NCBI GenBank assembly: GCA_026874595.1
Contig: CM049322.1
Location: forward strand, 54,279,386 to 54,343,385
Source of the DNA: Sipunculus nudus
Taxonomy: Eukaryota > Annelida > Sipuncula > Golfingiida > Sipunculidae
DNA length: 64,000 nucleotides
Direction of reading: 5' to 3'
The translations under genes and the position numbers were made by a program. This document shows positions 12,837-28,332 of the stretch, piece after piece. The stretch's first letter is position 1. The number at the start of each line of letters is the position of its first letter. The notes below the pieces were generated by a model. It was not told where the DNA came from. It saw only the letters and a program-made list of their open reading frames with translations, and did no database searches.

Positions 12837-13129
12837 CGCGTGACTCTCAGTCTGTCTCAAAGCAGATACCTGGTGGTCTCACTCTGTCTTAAAGCAAACA
12901 CCGGGTGACTCTGTCTGTCTCAAAGCAGATATCTGGTGATCTCACTCTGTCTTAAAGCAGACACTGCGTGACTCTCAGTCTCTCTCAAAGCAGATACCGG
13001 CTGGTCTCACTCTGTCTTAAAGCAAACACCGGGTGACTCTGTCTGTCTCAAAGCAGATACCGGGTGGTCTCACTCTGTCTTAAAGCAAACACCGGGTGAC
13101 TCTGTCTGTCTCAAAGCAGATACCTGGTG

Positions 13130-15180
13130 GTCTCACTCTGTCTTAAAGCAGACACCGCGTGACTCTCAGTCTGTCTCAAAGCAGATACCTGGTGGTCTCA
13201 CTTTGTCTTAAAGCAGACACCGGGTGACTCTCAGTCTGTCTCAAAGCAGATACCTGGTGATCTCACTCTGTCTTAAAGCAGACACCGCGTGACTCTCAGT
13301 CTGTCTCAAAGCAGATACCGGGTGGTCTCACTCTGTCTTAACGCAAACACCGGGTGACTCTGTCTGTCTCAAAGCAGATACCGGGTGGTCTCACTCTGTC
13401 TTAAAGCAAACACCGGGTGACTCTGTCTGTCTCAAAGCAGATACCTGGTGGTCTCACTCTGTCTTAAAGCAGACACCGCGTGACTCTCAATCTGTCTCAA
13501 AGCAGATACCGGGTGGTCTCACTCTGTCTTAAAGCAAACACCGGGTGACTCTGTCTGTCTCAAAGCAGATACCTGGTGATCTCACTCTGTCTTAAAGCAG
13601 ACACCGCGTGACTCACAGTCTGTCTCAAAGCAGATACCTGGTGGTCTGTCTCTGTCTTAAAGCAGACACCCGGTGACTTTCAGTCTGTCTCAAAGCAGAT
13701 ACCTGGTGGTCTCACTCTGTCTTAAAGCAGACACCGGGTGACTCTCAGTCTGTCTCAAAGCAGATACCGGGTGGTCCCACTCTGTCTTAAAGCAAACACC
13801 GGGTGACTCTGTCTGTCTCAAAGCAGATACCTGGTGGTCTCACTCTGTCTTAAAGCAGACACCGCGTGACTCTCAGTCTGTCTCAAAGCAGATACCTGGT
13901 GGTCTCACTCTGTCTTAAAGCAAACACCGGGTGACTCTGTCTGTCTCAAAGCAGATATCTGGTGATCTCACTCTGTCTTAAAGCAGACACTGCGTGACTC
14001 TCAGTCTGTCTCAAAGCAGATACCGGCTGGTCTCTCTCTGTCTTAAAGCAAACACCGGGTGACTCTGTCTGTCTCAAAGCAGATACCGGGTGGTCTCACT
14101 CTGTCTTAAAGCAAACACCGGGTGACTCTGTCTGTCTCAAAGCAGATACCTGGTGGTCTCACTCTGTCTTAAAGCAGACACCGCGTGACTCTCAGTCTGT
14201 CTCAAAGCAGATACCTGGTGGTCTCACTTTGTCTTAAAGCAGACACCGGGTGACTCTCAGTCTGTCTCAAAGCAGATACCTGGTGATCTCACTCTGTCTT
14301 AAAGCAGACACCGCGTGACTCTCAGTCTGTCTCAAAGCAGATACCGGGTGGTCTCACTCTGTCTTAACGCAAACACCGGGTGACTCTGTCTGTCTCAAAG
14401 CAGATACCGGGTGGTCTCACTCTGTCTTAAAGCAAACACCGGGTGACTCTGTCTGTCTCAAAGCAGATACCTGGTGGTCTCACTCTGTCTTAAAGCAGAC
14501 ACCGCGTGACTCTCAATCTGTCTCAAAGCAGATACCGGGTGGTCTCACTCTGTCTTAAAGCAAACACCGGGTGACTCTGTCTGTCTCAAAGCAGATACCT
14601 GGTGATCTCACTCTGTCTTAAAGCAGACACCGCGTGACTCACAGTCTGTCTCAAAGCAGATACCTGGTGGTCTGTCTCTGTCTTAAAGCAGACACCCGGT
14701 GACTTTCAGTCTGTCTCAAAGCAGATACCTGGTGGTCTCACTCTGTCTTAAAGCAGACACCGGGTGACTCTCAGTCTGTCTCAAAGCAGATACCGGGTGG
14801 TCCCACTCTGTCTTAAAGCAAACACCGGGTGACTCTGTCTGTCTCAAAGCAGATACCTGGTAGTCTCACTCTGTCTTAAAGCAGACACCGCGTGACTCTC
14901 AGTCTGTCTCAAAGCAGATACCGGGTGGTCTCACTCTGTCTTAAAGCAGACACCGGGTGACTCTCAGTCTGTCTCAAAGCAGATACCTGGTGGTCTCACT
15001 CTGTCTTAAAGCAGACACCGCGTGACTCTCAGTCTGTGTCAAAGCAGATACCGGGTGGTCCCACTCTGTCTTAAAGCAGACACCGGGTGACTCTCAGTCT
15101 GTCTCAAAGCAGATACCGGGTGGTCCCACTCTGTCTTAAAGCAGACACCGGGTGACTCTCAGTCTGTCTCAAAGCAGATA
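13130..15180. repeat. 1,026-bp tandem copies inside the satellite
   Basis: The rare landmark TCTGTCTCTG lies at 13645 and 14671, and the rare CTTAACGC variant repeats with the same 1,026-bp step. The pair recurs at 16857 and 17883, 3,212 bp further on, showing a nested copy of the pair. Confidence 0.8.
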
Positions 15181-18100
15181 CCGGGTGGTCCCACTCTGTC
15201 TTAAAGCAGACACCGGGTGACTCTCAGTCTGTCTCAAAGCAGATACCGGTTGTTCCTACTCTGTCTTAAGGCAAACACCGGGTGACTCTCAATCTGTCTC
15301 AAAGCAGATACCTGGTGGTCTCACTCTGTCTTAAAGCAGACACCGGGTGACTCTCAGTCTGTCTCAAAGCAGATACCTGGTGGTCTCACTCTGTCTTAAA
15401 GCAGACACCGGGTGACTCTCAGTCTGTCTCAAAGCAGATACCGGGTGGTCCCACTCTGTCTTAAAGCAAACACCGGGTGACTCTGTCTGTCTCAAAGCAG
15501 ATACCTGGTGGTCTCACTCTGTCTTAAAGCAGACACCGGGTGACTCTCAGTCTGTCTCAAAGCAGATACCGGGTGGTCTCACTCTGTCTTAAAGCAAACA
15601 CCGGGTGACTCTGTCTGTCTCAAAGCAGATACCTGCTGATCTCACTCTGTCTTAAAGCAGACACCGCGTGACTCTCAGTCTGTCTCAAAGCAGATACCGG
15701 GTGGTCTCACTCTGTCTTAAAGCAAACACCGGGTGAATCTGTCTGTCTCAAAGCAGATACCTGGTGATCTCACTCTGTCTTAAAGCAGACACCGCGTGAC
15801 TCTCAGTCTGTCTCAAAGCAGATACCGGGTGGTCTCACTCTGTCTTAAAGCAAACACCGGGTGACTCTGTCTGTCTCAAAGCAGATACCTGGTGATCTCA
15901 CTCTGTCTTAAAGCAGACACCGCGTGACTCTCAGTCTGTCTCAAAGCAGATACCGGGTGGTCTCACTCTGTCTTAAAGCAAACACCGGGTGACTCTGTCT
16001 GTCTCAAAGCAGATACCTGGTGGTCTCACTCTGTCTTAAAGCAGACACCGCGTGACTCTCAGTCTGTCTCAAAGCAGATACCTGGTGGTCTCACTCTGTC
16101 TTAAAGCAAACACCGGGTGACTCTGTCTGTCTCAAAGCAGATATCTGGTGATCTCACTCTGTCTTAAAGCAGACACTGCGTGACTCTCAGTCTCTCTCAA
16201 AGCAGATACCGGCTGGTCTCACTCTGTCTTAAAGCAAACACCGGGTGACTCTGTCTGTCTCAAAGCAGATACCGGGTGGTCTCACTCTGTCTTAAAGCAA
16301 ACACCGGGTGACTCTGTCTGTCTCAAAGCAGATACCTGGTGGTCTCACTCTGTCTTAAAGCAGACACCGCGTGACTCTCAGTCTGTCTCAAAGCAGATAC
16401 CTGGTGGTCTCACTTTGTCTTAAAGCAGACACCGGGTGACTCTCAGTCTGTCTCAAAGCAGATACCTGGTGATCTCACTCTGTCTTAAAGCAGACACCGC
16501 GTGACTCTCAGTCTGTCTCAAAGCAGATACCGGGTGGTCTCACTCTGTCTTAACGCAAACACCGGGTGACTCTGTCTGTCTCAAAGCAGATACCGGGTGG
16601 TCTCACTCTGTCTTAAAGCAAACACCGGGTGACTCTGTCTGTCTCAAAGCAGATACCTGGTGGTCTCACTCTGTCTTAAAGCAGACACCGCGTGACTCTC
16701 AATCTGTCTCAAAGCAGATACCGGGTGGTCTCACTCTGTCTTAAAGCAAACACCGGGTGACTCTGTCTGTCTCAAAGCAGATACCTGGTGATCTCACTCT
16801 GTCTTAAAGCAGACACCGCGTGACTCACAGTCTGTCTCAAAGCAGATACCTGGTGGTCTGTCTCTGTCTTAAAGCAGACACCCGGTGACTTTCAGTCTGT
16901 CTCAAAGCAGATACCTGGTGGTCTCACTCTGTCTTAAAGCAGACACCGGGTGACTCTCAGTCTGTCTCAAAGCAGATACCGGGTGGTCCCACTCTGTCTT
17001 AAAGCAAACACCGGGTGACTCTGTCTGTCTCAAAGCAGATACCTGGTGGTCTCACTCTGTCTTAAAGCAGACACCGCGTGACTCTCAGTCTGTCTCAAAG
17101 CAGATACCTGGTGGTCTCACTCTGTCTTAAAGCAAACACCGGGTGACTCTGTCTGTCTCAAAGCAGATATCTGGTGATCTCACTCTGTCTTAAAGCAGAC
17201 ACTGCGTGACTCTCAGTCTGTCTCAAAGCAGATACCGGCTGGTCTCTCTCTGTCTTAAAGCAAACACCGGGTGACTCTGTCTGTCTCAAAGCAGATACCG
17301 GGTGGTCTCACTCTGTCTTAAAGCAAACACCGGGTGACTCTGTCTGTCTCAAAGCAGATACCTGGTGGTCTCACTCTGTCTTAAAGCAGACACCGCGTGA
17401 CTCTCAGTCTGTCTCAAAGCAGATACCTGGTGGTCTCACTTTGTCTTAAAGCAGACACCGGGTGACTCTCAGTCTGTCTCAAAGCAGATACCTGGTGATC
17501 TCACTCTGTCTTAAAGCAGACACCGCGTGACTCTCAGTCTGTCTCAAAGCAGATACCGGGTGGTCTCACTCTGTCTTAACGCAAACACCGGGTGACTCTG
17601 TCTGTCTCAAAGCAGATACCGGGTGGTCTCACTCTGTCTTAAAGCAAACACCGGGTGACTCTGTCTGTCTCAAAGCAGATACCTGGTGGTCTCACTCTGT
17701 CTTAAAGCAGACACCGCGTGACTCTCAATCTGTCTCAAAGCAGATACCGGGTGGTCTCACTCTGTCTTAAAGCAAACACCGGGTGACTCTGTCTGTCTCA
17801 AAGCAGATACCTGGTGATCTCACTCTGTCTTAAAGCAGACACCGCGTGACTCACAGTCTGTCTCAAAGCAGATACCTGGTGGTCTGTCTCTGTCTTAAAG
17901 CAGACACCCGGTGACTTTCAGTCTGTCTCAAAGCAGATACCTGGTGGTCTCACTCTGTCTTAAAGCAGACACCGGGTGACTCTCAGTCTGTCTCAAAGCA
18001 GATACCGGGTGGTCCCACTCTGTCTTAAAGCAAACACCGGGTGACTCTGTCTGTCTCAAAGCAGATACCTGGTAGTCTCACTCTGTCTTAAAGCAGACAC

Positions 18101-21100
18101 CGCGTGACTCTCAGTCTGTCTCAAAGCAGATACCGGGTGGTCTCACTCTGTCTTAAAGCAGACACCGGGTGACTCTCAGTCTGTCTCAAAGCAGATACCT
18201 GGTGGTCTCACTCTGTCTTAAAGCAGACACCGCGTGACTCTCAGTCTGTGTCAAAGCAGATACCGGGTGGTCCCACTCTGTCTTAAAGCAGACACCGGGT
18301 GACTCTCAGTCTGTCTCAAAGCAGATACCGGGTGGTCCCACTCTGTCTTAAAGCAGACACCGGGTGACTCTCAGTCTGTCTCAAAGCAGATACCGGGTGG
18401 TCCCACTCTGTCTTAAAGCAGACACCGGGTGACTCTCAGTCTGTCTCAAAGCAGATACCGGTTGTTCCTACTCTGTCTTAAGGCAAACACCGGGTGACTC
18501 TCAATCTGTCTCAAAGCAGATACCTGGTGGTCTCACTCTGTCTTAAAGCAGACACCGGGTGACTCTCAGTCTGTCTCAAAGCAGATACCTGGTGGTCTCA
18601 CTCTGTCTTAAAGCAGACACCGGGTGACTCTCAGTCTGTCTCAAAGCAGATACCGGGTGGTCCCACTCTGTCTTAAAGCAAACACCGGGTGACTCTGTCT
18701 GTCTCAAAGCAGATACCTGGTGGTCTCACTCTGTCTTAAAGCAGACACCGGGTGACTCTCAGTCTGTCTCAAAGCAGATACCGGGTGGTCCCACTCTGTC
18801 TTAAAGCAAACACCGGGTGACTCTGTCTGTCTCAAAGCAGATACCTGGTGATCTCACTCTGTCTTAAAGCAGACACCGCGTGACTCTCAGTCTGTCTCAA
18901 AGCAGATACCTGGTGGTCTCACTCTGTCTTAAAGCAGACACCCGGTGACTTTCAGTCTGTCTCAAAGCAGATACCTGGTGGTCTCACTCTGTCTTAAAGC
19001 AGACACCGGGTGACTCTCAGTCTGTCTCAAAGCAGATACCGGGTGGTCCCACTCTGTCTTAAAGCAAACACCGGGTGACTCTGTCTGTCTCAAAGCAGAT
19101 ACCTGGTGGTCTCACTCTGTCTTAAAGCAGACACCGGGTGACTCTCAGTCTGTCTCAAAGCAGATACCGGGTGGTCCCACTCTGTCTTAAAGCAAACACC
19201 AGGTGACTCTGTCTGTCTCAAAGCAGATACCTGGTGGTCCCACTCTGTCTTAAAGCAGACACCGCGTGACTCTCAAGCTGTCTTAAAGCAGATACCTGGT
19301 GGTCTCACTCTGTCTTAAAGCAGACACCGGGTGACTCTCAGTCTGTCTCAAAGCAGATACCTGGTGGTCTCACTCTGTCTTAAAGCAGACACCGGGTGAC
19401 TCTCAATCTGTCTCAAAGCAGATACCTGGTGGTCTCACTCTGTCTTAAAGCAGACACCGGGTGACTCTCAGTCTGTCTCAAAGCAGATACCGGGTGGTCC
19501 CACTCTGTCTTAAAGCAAACATAGGGTGACTCTGTCTGTCTCAAAGCAGATACCTGGTGGTCTCACTCTGTCTTAAAGCAGACACCGCGTGACTCTCAGT
19601 CTGTATCAAAGCAGATACCGGGTGGTCTCACTCTGTCTTAAAGCAAACACCGGGTGACTCTGTCTGTCTCAAAGCAGATACCTGGTGATCTCACTCTGTC
19701 TTAAAGCAGACACCGCGTGACTCTCAGTCTGTCTCAAAGCAGATACCTGGTGGTCTCACTCTGTCTTAAAGCAGACACCGGGTGACTCTCAATCTGTCTC
19801 AAAGCAGATACCTGGTGGTCTCACTTTGTCTTAAAGCAGACACCGGGTGACTCTCAGTCTGTCTCAAAGCAGATACCGGTGGTCCCACTCTGTCTAAAAG
19901 CAAACACCGGGTGACTCTGTCTGTCTCAAAGCAGATACCTGGTGGTCTCACTCTGTCTTAAAGCAGACACCGCGTGACTCTCAGTCTGTCTCAAAGCAGA
20001 TACCGGGTGGTCTCACTCTGTCTTAAAGCAAACACCGGGTGACTCTGTCTGTCTCAAAGCAGATACCTGGTGATCTCACTCTGTCTTAAAGCAGACACCG
20101 CATGACTCTCAGTCTGTCTCAAAGCAGATACCGGGTGGTCTCACTCTGTCTTAAAGCAAACACCGGGTGACTCTGTTTGTCTCAAAGCAGATACCTGGTG
20201 GTCTCACTCTGTCTTAAAGCAGACACCGGGTGACTCTCAGTCTGTCTCAAAGCAGATACCGGGTGGTCCCACTCTGTCTTAAAGCAAACACCGGGTGACT
20301 CTGTCTGTCTCAAAGCAGATACCTGGTGGTCACACTCTGTCTTAAAGCAGACACCGCGTGACTCTCAGTCTGTCTCAAAGCAGATACCGGGTGGTCTCAC
20401 TCTGTCTTAAAGCAAACACCGGGTGACTCTGTCTGTCTCAAAGCAGATACCTGGTGATCTCACTCTGTCTTAAAGCAGACACCGTGTGACTCTCAGTCTG
20501 TCTCAAAGCAGATACCGGGTGGTCTCACTCTGTCTTAAAGCAAACACCGGGTGAATCTGTCTGTCTCAAAGCAGATACCGGGTGGTCCCACTCTGTCTTA
20601 AAGCAAACACCGGGTGACTCTGTCTGTCTCAAAGCAGATACCTGGTGGTCACACTCTGTCTTAAAGCAGACACCGGGTGACTCTCAGTCTGTCTCAAAGC
20701 AGATACCGGGTGGTCTCACTCTGTCTTAAAGCAAACACCGGGTGACTCTGTCTGTCTCAAAGCAGATACCTGGTGATCTCACTCTGTCTTAAAGCAGACA
20801 CCGCGTGACTCTCAGTCTGTCTCAAAGCAGATACCGGGTGGTCTCACTCTGTCTTAAAGCAAACACCGGGTGAATCTGTCTGTCTCAAAGCAGATACCTG
20901 GTGATCTCACTCTGTCTTAAAGCAGACACCGCGTGACTCTCAGTCTGTCACAAAGCAGATACCGGGTGGTCTCACTCTGTCTTAAAGCAAACACCGGGTG
21001 ACTCTGTCTGTCTCAAAGCAGATACCTGGTGATCTCACTCTGTCTTAAAGCAGACACCGCGTGACTCTCAGTCTGTCTCAAAGCAGATACCGGGTGGTCT

Positions 21101-24100
21101 CACTCTGTCTTAAAGCAAACACCGGGTGACTCTGTCTGTCTCAAAGCAGATACCTGGTGGTCTCACTCTGTCTTAAAGCAGACACCGCGTGACTCTCAGT
21201 CTGTCTCAAAGCAGATACCTGGTGGTCTCACTCTGTCTTAAAGCAAACACCGGGTGACTCTGTCTGTCTCAAAGCAGATATCTGGTGATCTCACTCTGTC
21301 TTAAAGCAGACACTGCGTGACTCTCAGTCTGTCTCAAAGCAGATACCGGCTGGTCTCACTCTGTCTTAAAGCAAACACCGGGTGACTCTGTCTGTCTCAA
21401 AGCAGATACCTGGTGGTCTCACTCTGTCTTAAAGCAGACACCGCGTGACTCTCAGTCTGTCTCAAAGCAGATACCTGGTGGTCTCACTTTGTCTTAAAGC
21501 AGACACCGGGTGACTCTCAGTCTGTCTCAAAGCAGATACCTGGTGATCTCACTCTGTCTTAAAGCAGACACCGCGTGACTCTCAGTCTGTCTCAAAGCAG
21601 ATACCGGGTGGTCTCACTCTGTCTTAACGCAAACACCGGGTGACTCTGTCTGTCTCAAAGCAGATACCGGGTGGTCTCACTCTGTCTTAAAGCAAACACC
21701 GGGTGACTCTGTCTGTCTCAAAGCAGATACCTGGTGGTCTCACTCTGTCTTAAAGCAGACACCGCGTGACTCACAGTCTGTCTCAAAGCAGATACCTGGT
21801 GGTCTGTCTCTGTCTTAAAGCAGACACCCGGTGACTTTCAGTCTGTCTCAAAGCAGATACCTGGTGGTCTCACTCTGTCTTAAAGCAGACACCGGGTGAC
21901 TCTCAGTCTGTCTCAAAGCAGATACCGGGTGGTCCCACTCTGTCTTAAAGCAAACACCGGGTGACTCTGTCTGTCTCAAAGCAGATACCTGGTAGTCTCA
22001 CTCTGTCTTAAAGCAGACACCGCGTGACTCTCAGTCTGTCTCAAAGCAGATACCGGGTGGTCTCACTCTGTCTTAAAGCAGACACCGGGTGACTCTCAGT
22101 CTGTCTCAAAGCAGATACCTGGTGGTCTCACTCTGTCTTAAAGCAGACACCGCGTGACTCTCAGTCTGTGTCAAAGCAGATACCGGGTGGTCCCACTCTG
22201 TCTTAAAGCAGACACCGGGTGACTCTCAGTCTGTCTCAAAGCAGATACCGGGTGGTCCCACTCTGTCTTAAAGCAGACACCGGGTGACTCTCAGTCTGTC
22301 TCAAAGCAGATACCGGGTGGTCCCACTCTGTCTTAAAGCAAACACCGGGTGACTCTGTCTGTCTCAAAGCAGATACCTGGTGGTCTCACTCTGTCTTAAA
22401 GCAGACACCGGGTGACTCTCAGTCTGTCTCAAAGCAGATACCGGGTGGTCCCACTCTGTCTTAAAGCAAACACCGGGTGACTCTGTCTGTCTCAAAGCAG
22501 ATACCTGGTGGTCTCACTCTGTCTTAAACCAGACACCGCGTGACTCTCAGTCTGTCTCAAAGCAGATACCGGGTGGTCTCACTCTGTCTTAAAGCAAACA
22601 CCGGGTGACTCTGTCTGTCTCAAAGCAGATACCTGGTGATCTCACTCTGTCTTAAAGCAGACACCGCGTGACTCTCAGTCTGTCTCAAAGCAGATACCTG
22701 GTGGTCTCACTCTGTCTTAAAGCAGACACCCGGTGACTTTCAGTCTGTCTCAAAGCAGATACCTGGTGGTCTCACTCTGTCTTAAAGCAGACACCGGGTG
22801 ACTCTCAGTCTGTCTCAAAGCAGATACCGGGTGGTCCCACTCTGTCTTAAAGCAAACACCGGGTGACTCTGTCTGTCTCAAAGCAGATACCTGGTGGTCT
22901 CACTCTGTCTTAAAGCAGACACCGGGTGACTCTCAGTCTGTCTCAAAGCAGATACCGGGTGGTCCCACTCTGTCTTAAAGCAAACACCAGGTGACTCTGT
23001 CTGTCTCAAAGCAGATACCTGGTGGTCCCACTCTGTCTTAAAGCAGACACCGCGTGACTCTCAAGCTGTCTTAAAGCAGATACCTGGTGGTCTCACTCTG
23101 TCTTAAAGCAGACACCGGGTGACTCTCAGTCTGTCTCAAAGCAGATACCTGGTGGTCTCACTCTGTCTTAAAGCAGACACCGGGTGACTCTCAATCTGTC
23201 TCAAAGCAGATACCTGGTGGTCTCACTCTGTCTTAAAGCAGACACCGGGTGACTCTCAGTCTGTCTCAAAGCAGATACCGGGTGGTCCCACTCTGTCTTA
23301 AAGCAAACATAGGGTGACTCTGTCTGTCTCAAAGCAGATACCTGGTGGTCTCACTCTGTCTTAAAGCAGACACCGCGTGACTCTCAGTCTGTATCAAAGC
23401 AGATACCGGGTGGTCTCACTCTGTCTTAAAGCAAACACCGGGTGACTCTGTCTGTCTCAAAGCAGATACCTGGTGATCTCACTCTGTCTTAAAGCAGACA
23501 CCGCGTGACTCTCAGTCTGTCTCAAAGCAGATACCTGGTGGTCTCACTCTGTCTTAAAGCAGACACCGGGTGACTCTCAATCTGTCTCAAAGCAGATACC
23601 TGGTGGTCTCACTTTGTCTTAAAGCAGACACCGGGTGACTCTCAGTCTGTCTCAAAGCAGATACCGGTGGTCCCACTCTGTCTAAAAGCAAACACCGGGT
23701 GACTCTGTCTGTCTCAAAGCAGATACCTGGTGGTCTCACTCTGTCTTAAAGCAGACACCGCGTGACTCTCAGTCTGTCTCAAAGCAGATACCGGGTGGTC
23801 TCACTCTGTCTTAAAGCAAACACCGGGTGACTCTGTCTGTCTCAAAGCAGATACCTGGTGATCTCACTCTGTCTTAAAGCAGACACCGCATGACTCTCAG
23901 TCTGTCTCAAAGCAGATACCGGGTGGTCTCACTCTGTCTTAAAGCAAACACCGGGTGACTCTGTTTGTCTCAAAGCAGATACCTGGTGGTCTCACTCTGT
24001 CTTAAAGCAGACACTGGGTGACTCTCAGTCTGTCTCAAAGCAGATACCGGGTGGTCCCACTCTGTCTTAAAGCAAACACCGGGTGACTCTGTCTGTCTCA

Positions 24101-27100
24101 AAGCAGATACCTGGTGGTCACACTCTGTCTTAAAGCAGACACCGCGTGACTCTCAGTCTGTCTCAAAGCAGATACCGGGTGGTCTCACTCTGTCTTAAAG
24201 CAAACACCGGGTGACTCTGTCTGTCTCAAAGCAGATACCTGGTGATCTCACTCTGTCTTAAAGCAGACACCGTGTGACTCTCAGTCTGTCTCAAAGCAGA
24301 TACCGGGTGGTCTCACTCTGTCTTAAAGCAAACACCGGGTGAATCTGTCTGTCTCAAAGCAGATACCGGGTGGTCCCACTCTGTCTTAAAGCAAACACCG
24401 GGTGACTCTGTCTGTCTCAAAGCAGATACCTGGTGGTCACACTCTGTCTTAAAGCAGACACCGGGTGACTCTCAGTCTGTCTCAAAGCAGATACCGGGTG
24501 GTCTCACTCTGTCTTAAAGCAAACACCGGGTGACTCTGTCTGTCTCAAAGCAGATACCTGGTGATCTCACTCTGTCTTAAAGCAGACACCGCGTGACTCT
24601 CAGTCTGTCTCAAAGCAGATACCGGGTGGTCTCACTCTGTCTTAAAGCAAACACCGGGTGAATCTGTCTGTCTCAAAGCAGATACCTGGTGATCTCACTC
24701 TGTCTTAAAGCAGACACCGCGTGACTCTCAGTCTGTCTCAAAGCAGATACCGGGTGGTCTCACTCTGTCTTAAAGCAAACACCGGGTGACTCTGTCTGTC
24801 TCAAAGCAGATACCTGGTGATCTCACTCTGTCTTAAAGCAGACACCGCGTGACTCTCAGTCTGTCTCAAAGCAGATACCGGGTGGTCTCACTCTGTCTTA
24901 AAGCAAACACCGGGTGACTCTGTCTGTCTCAAAGCAGATACCTGGTGGTCTCACTCTGTCTTAAAGCAGACACCGCGTGACTCTCAGTCTGTCTCAAAGC
25001 AGATACCTGGTGGTCTCACTCTGTCTTAAAGCAAACACCGGGTGACTCTGTCTGTCTCAAAGCAGATATCTGGTGATCTCACTCTGTCTTAAAGCAGACA
25101 CTGCGTGACTCTCAGTCTGTCTCAAAGCAGATACCGGCTGGTCTCACTCTGTCTTAAAGCAAACACCGGGTGACTCTGTCTGTCTCAAAGCAGATACCGG
25201 GTGGTCTCACTCTGTCTTAAAGCAAACACCGGGTGACTCTGTCTGTCTCAAAGCAGATACCTGGTGGTCTCACTCTGTCTTAAAGCAGACACCGCGTGAC
25301 TCTCAGTCTGTCTCAAAGCAGATACCTGGTGGTCTCACTTTGTCTTAAAGCAGACACCGGGTGACTCTCAGTCTGTCTCAAAGCAGATACCTGGTGATCT
25401 CACTCTGTCTTAAAGCAGACACCGCGTGACTCTCAGTCTGTCTCAAAGCAGATACCGGGTGGTCTCACTCTGTCTTAACGCAAACACCGGGTGACTCTGT
25501 CTGTCTCAAAGCAGATACCGGGTGGTCTCACTCTGTCTTAAAGCAAACACCGGGTGACTCTGTCTGTCTCAAAGCAGATACCTGGTGGTCTCACTCTGTC
25601 TTAAAGCAGACACCGCGTGACTCTCAATCTGTCTCAAAGCAGATACCGGGTGGTCTCACTCTGTCTTAAAGCAAACACCGGGTGACTCTGTCTGTCTCAA
25701 AGCAGATACCTGGTGATCTCACTCTGTCTTAAAGCAGACACCGCGTGACTCACAGTCTGTCTCAAAGCAGATACCTGGTGGTCTGTCTCTGTCTTAAAGC
25801 AGACACCCGGTGACTTTCAGTCTGTCTCAAAGCAGATACCTGGTGGTCTCACTCTGTCTTAAAGCAGACACCGGGTGACTCTCAGTCTGTCTCAAAGCAG
25901 ATACCGGGTGGTCCCACTCTGTCTTAAAGCAAACACCGGGTGACTCTGTCTGTCTCAAAGCAGATACCTGGTAGTCTCACTCTGTCTTAAAGCAGACACC
26001 GCGTGACTCTCAGTCTGTCTCAAAGCAGATACCGGGTGGTCTCACTCTGTCTTAAAGCAGACACCGGGTGACTCTCAGTCTGTCTCAAAGCAGATACCTG
26101 GTGGTCTCACTCTTTCTTAAAGCAGACACCGCGTGACTCTCAGTCTGTGTCAAAGCAGATACCGGGTGGTCCCACTCTGTCTTAAAGCAGACACCGGGTG
26201 ACTCTCAGTCTGTCTCAAAGCAGATACCGGGTGGTCCCACTCTGTCTTAAAGCAGACACCGGGTGACTCTCAGTCTGTCTCAAAGCAGATACCGGGTGGT
26301 CCCACTCTGTCTTAAAGCAGACACCGGGTGACTCTCAGTCTGTCTCAAAGCAGATACCGGTTGTTCCCACTCTGTCTTAAGGCAAACACCGGGTGACTCT
26401 CAATCTGTCTCAAAGCAGATACCTGGTGGTCTCACTCTGTCTTAAAGCAAACACCGGGTGACTCTGTCTGTCTCAAAGCAGATACCTGGTGATCTCACTC
26501 TGTCTTAAAGCAGACACCGCGTGACTCACAGTCTGTCTCAAAGCAGATACCTGGTGGTCTGTCTCTGTCTTAAAGCAGACACCCGGTGACTTTCAGTCTG
26601 TCTCAAAGCAGATACCTGGTGGTCTCACTCTGTCTTAAAGCAGACACCGGGTGACTCTCAGTCTGTCTCAAAGCAGATACCGGGTGGTCCCACTCTGTCT
26701 TAAAGCAAACACCGGGTGACTCTGTCTGTCTCAAAGCAGATACCTGGTAGTCTCACTCTGTCTTAAAGCAGACACCGCGTGACTCTCAGTCTGTCTCAAA
26801 GCAGATACCGGGTGGTCTCACTCTGTCTTAAAGCAGACACCGGGTGACTCTCAGTCTGTCTCAAAGCAGATACCTGGTGGTCTCACTCTGTCTTAAAGCA
26901 GACACCGCGTGACTCTCAGTCTGTGTCAAAGCAGATACCGGGTGGTCCCACTCTGTCTTAAAGCAGACACCGGGTGACTCTCAGTCTGTCTCAAAGCAGA
27001 TACCGGGTGGTCCCACTCTGTCTTAAAGCAGACACCGGGTGACTCTCAGTCTGTCTCAAAGCAGATACCGGGTGGTCCCACTCTATCTTAAAGCAGACAC

Positions 27101-28332
27101 CGGGTGACTCTCAGTCTGTCTCAAAGCAGATACCGGTTGTTCCCACTCTGTCTTAAGGCAAACACCGGGTGACTCTCAATCTGTCTCAAAGCAGATACCT
27201 GGTGGTCTCACTCTGTCTTAAAGCAGACACCGGGTGACTCTCAGTCTGTCTCAAAGCAGATACCTGGTGGTCTCACTCTGTCTTAAAGCAGACACCGGGT
27301 GACTCTCAGTCTGTCTCAAAGCAGATACCGGGTGGTCCCACTCTGTCTTAAAGCAAACACCGGGTGACTCTGTCTGTCTCAAAGCAGATACCTGGTGGTC
27401 TCACTCTGTCTTAAAGCAGACACCGGGTGACTCTCAGTCTGTCTCAAAGCAGATACCGGGTGGTCCCACTCTGTCTTAAAGCAAACACCGGGTGACTCTG
27501 TCTGTCTCAAAGCAGATACCTGGTGGTCTCACTCTGTCTTAAACCAGACACCGCGTGACTCTCAGTCTGTCTCAAAGCAGATACCGGGTGGTCTCACTCT
27601 GTCTTAAAGCAAACACCGGGTGACTCTGTCTGTCTCAAAGCAGATACCTGGTGATCTCACTCTGTCTTAAAGCAGACACCGCGTGACTCTCAGTCTGTCT
27701 CAAAGCAGATACCTGGTGGTCTCACTCTGTCTTAAAGCAGACACCCGGTGACTTTCAGTCTGTCTCAAAGCAGATACCTGGTGGTCTCACTCTGTCTTAA
27801 AGCAGACACCGGGTGACTCTCAGTCTGTCTCAAAGCAGATACCGGGTGGTCCCACTCTGTCTTAAAGCAAACACCGGGTGACTCTGTCTGTCTCAAAGCA
27901 GATACCTGGTAGTCTCACTCTGTCTTAAAGCAGACACCGCGTGACTCTCAGTCTGTCTCAAAGCAGATACCGGGTGGTCTCACTCTGTCTTAAAGCAGAC
28001 ACCGGGTGACTCTCAGTCTGTCTCAAAGCAGATACCTGGTGGTCTCACTCTGTCTTAAAGCAGACACCGCGTGACTCTCAGTCTGTGTCAAAGCAGATAC
28101 CGGGTGGTCCCACTCTGTCTTAAAGCAAACACCGGGTGACTCTGTCTGTCTCAAAGCAGATACCTGGTGGTCTCACTCTGTCTTAAAGCAGACACCGGGT
28201 GACTCTCAGTCTGTCTCAAAGCAGATACCGGGTGGTCCCACTCTGTCTTAAAGCAAACACCAGGTGACTCTGTCTGTCTCAAAGCAGATACCTGGTGGTC
28301 CCACTCTGTCTTAAAGCAGACACCGCGTGACT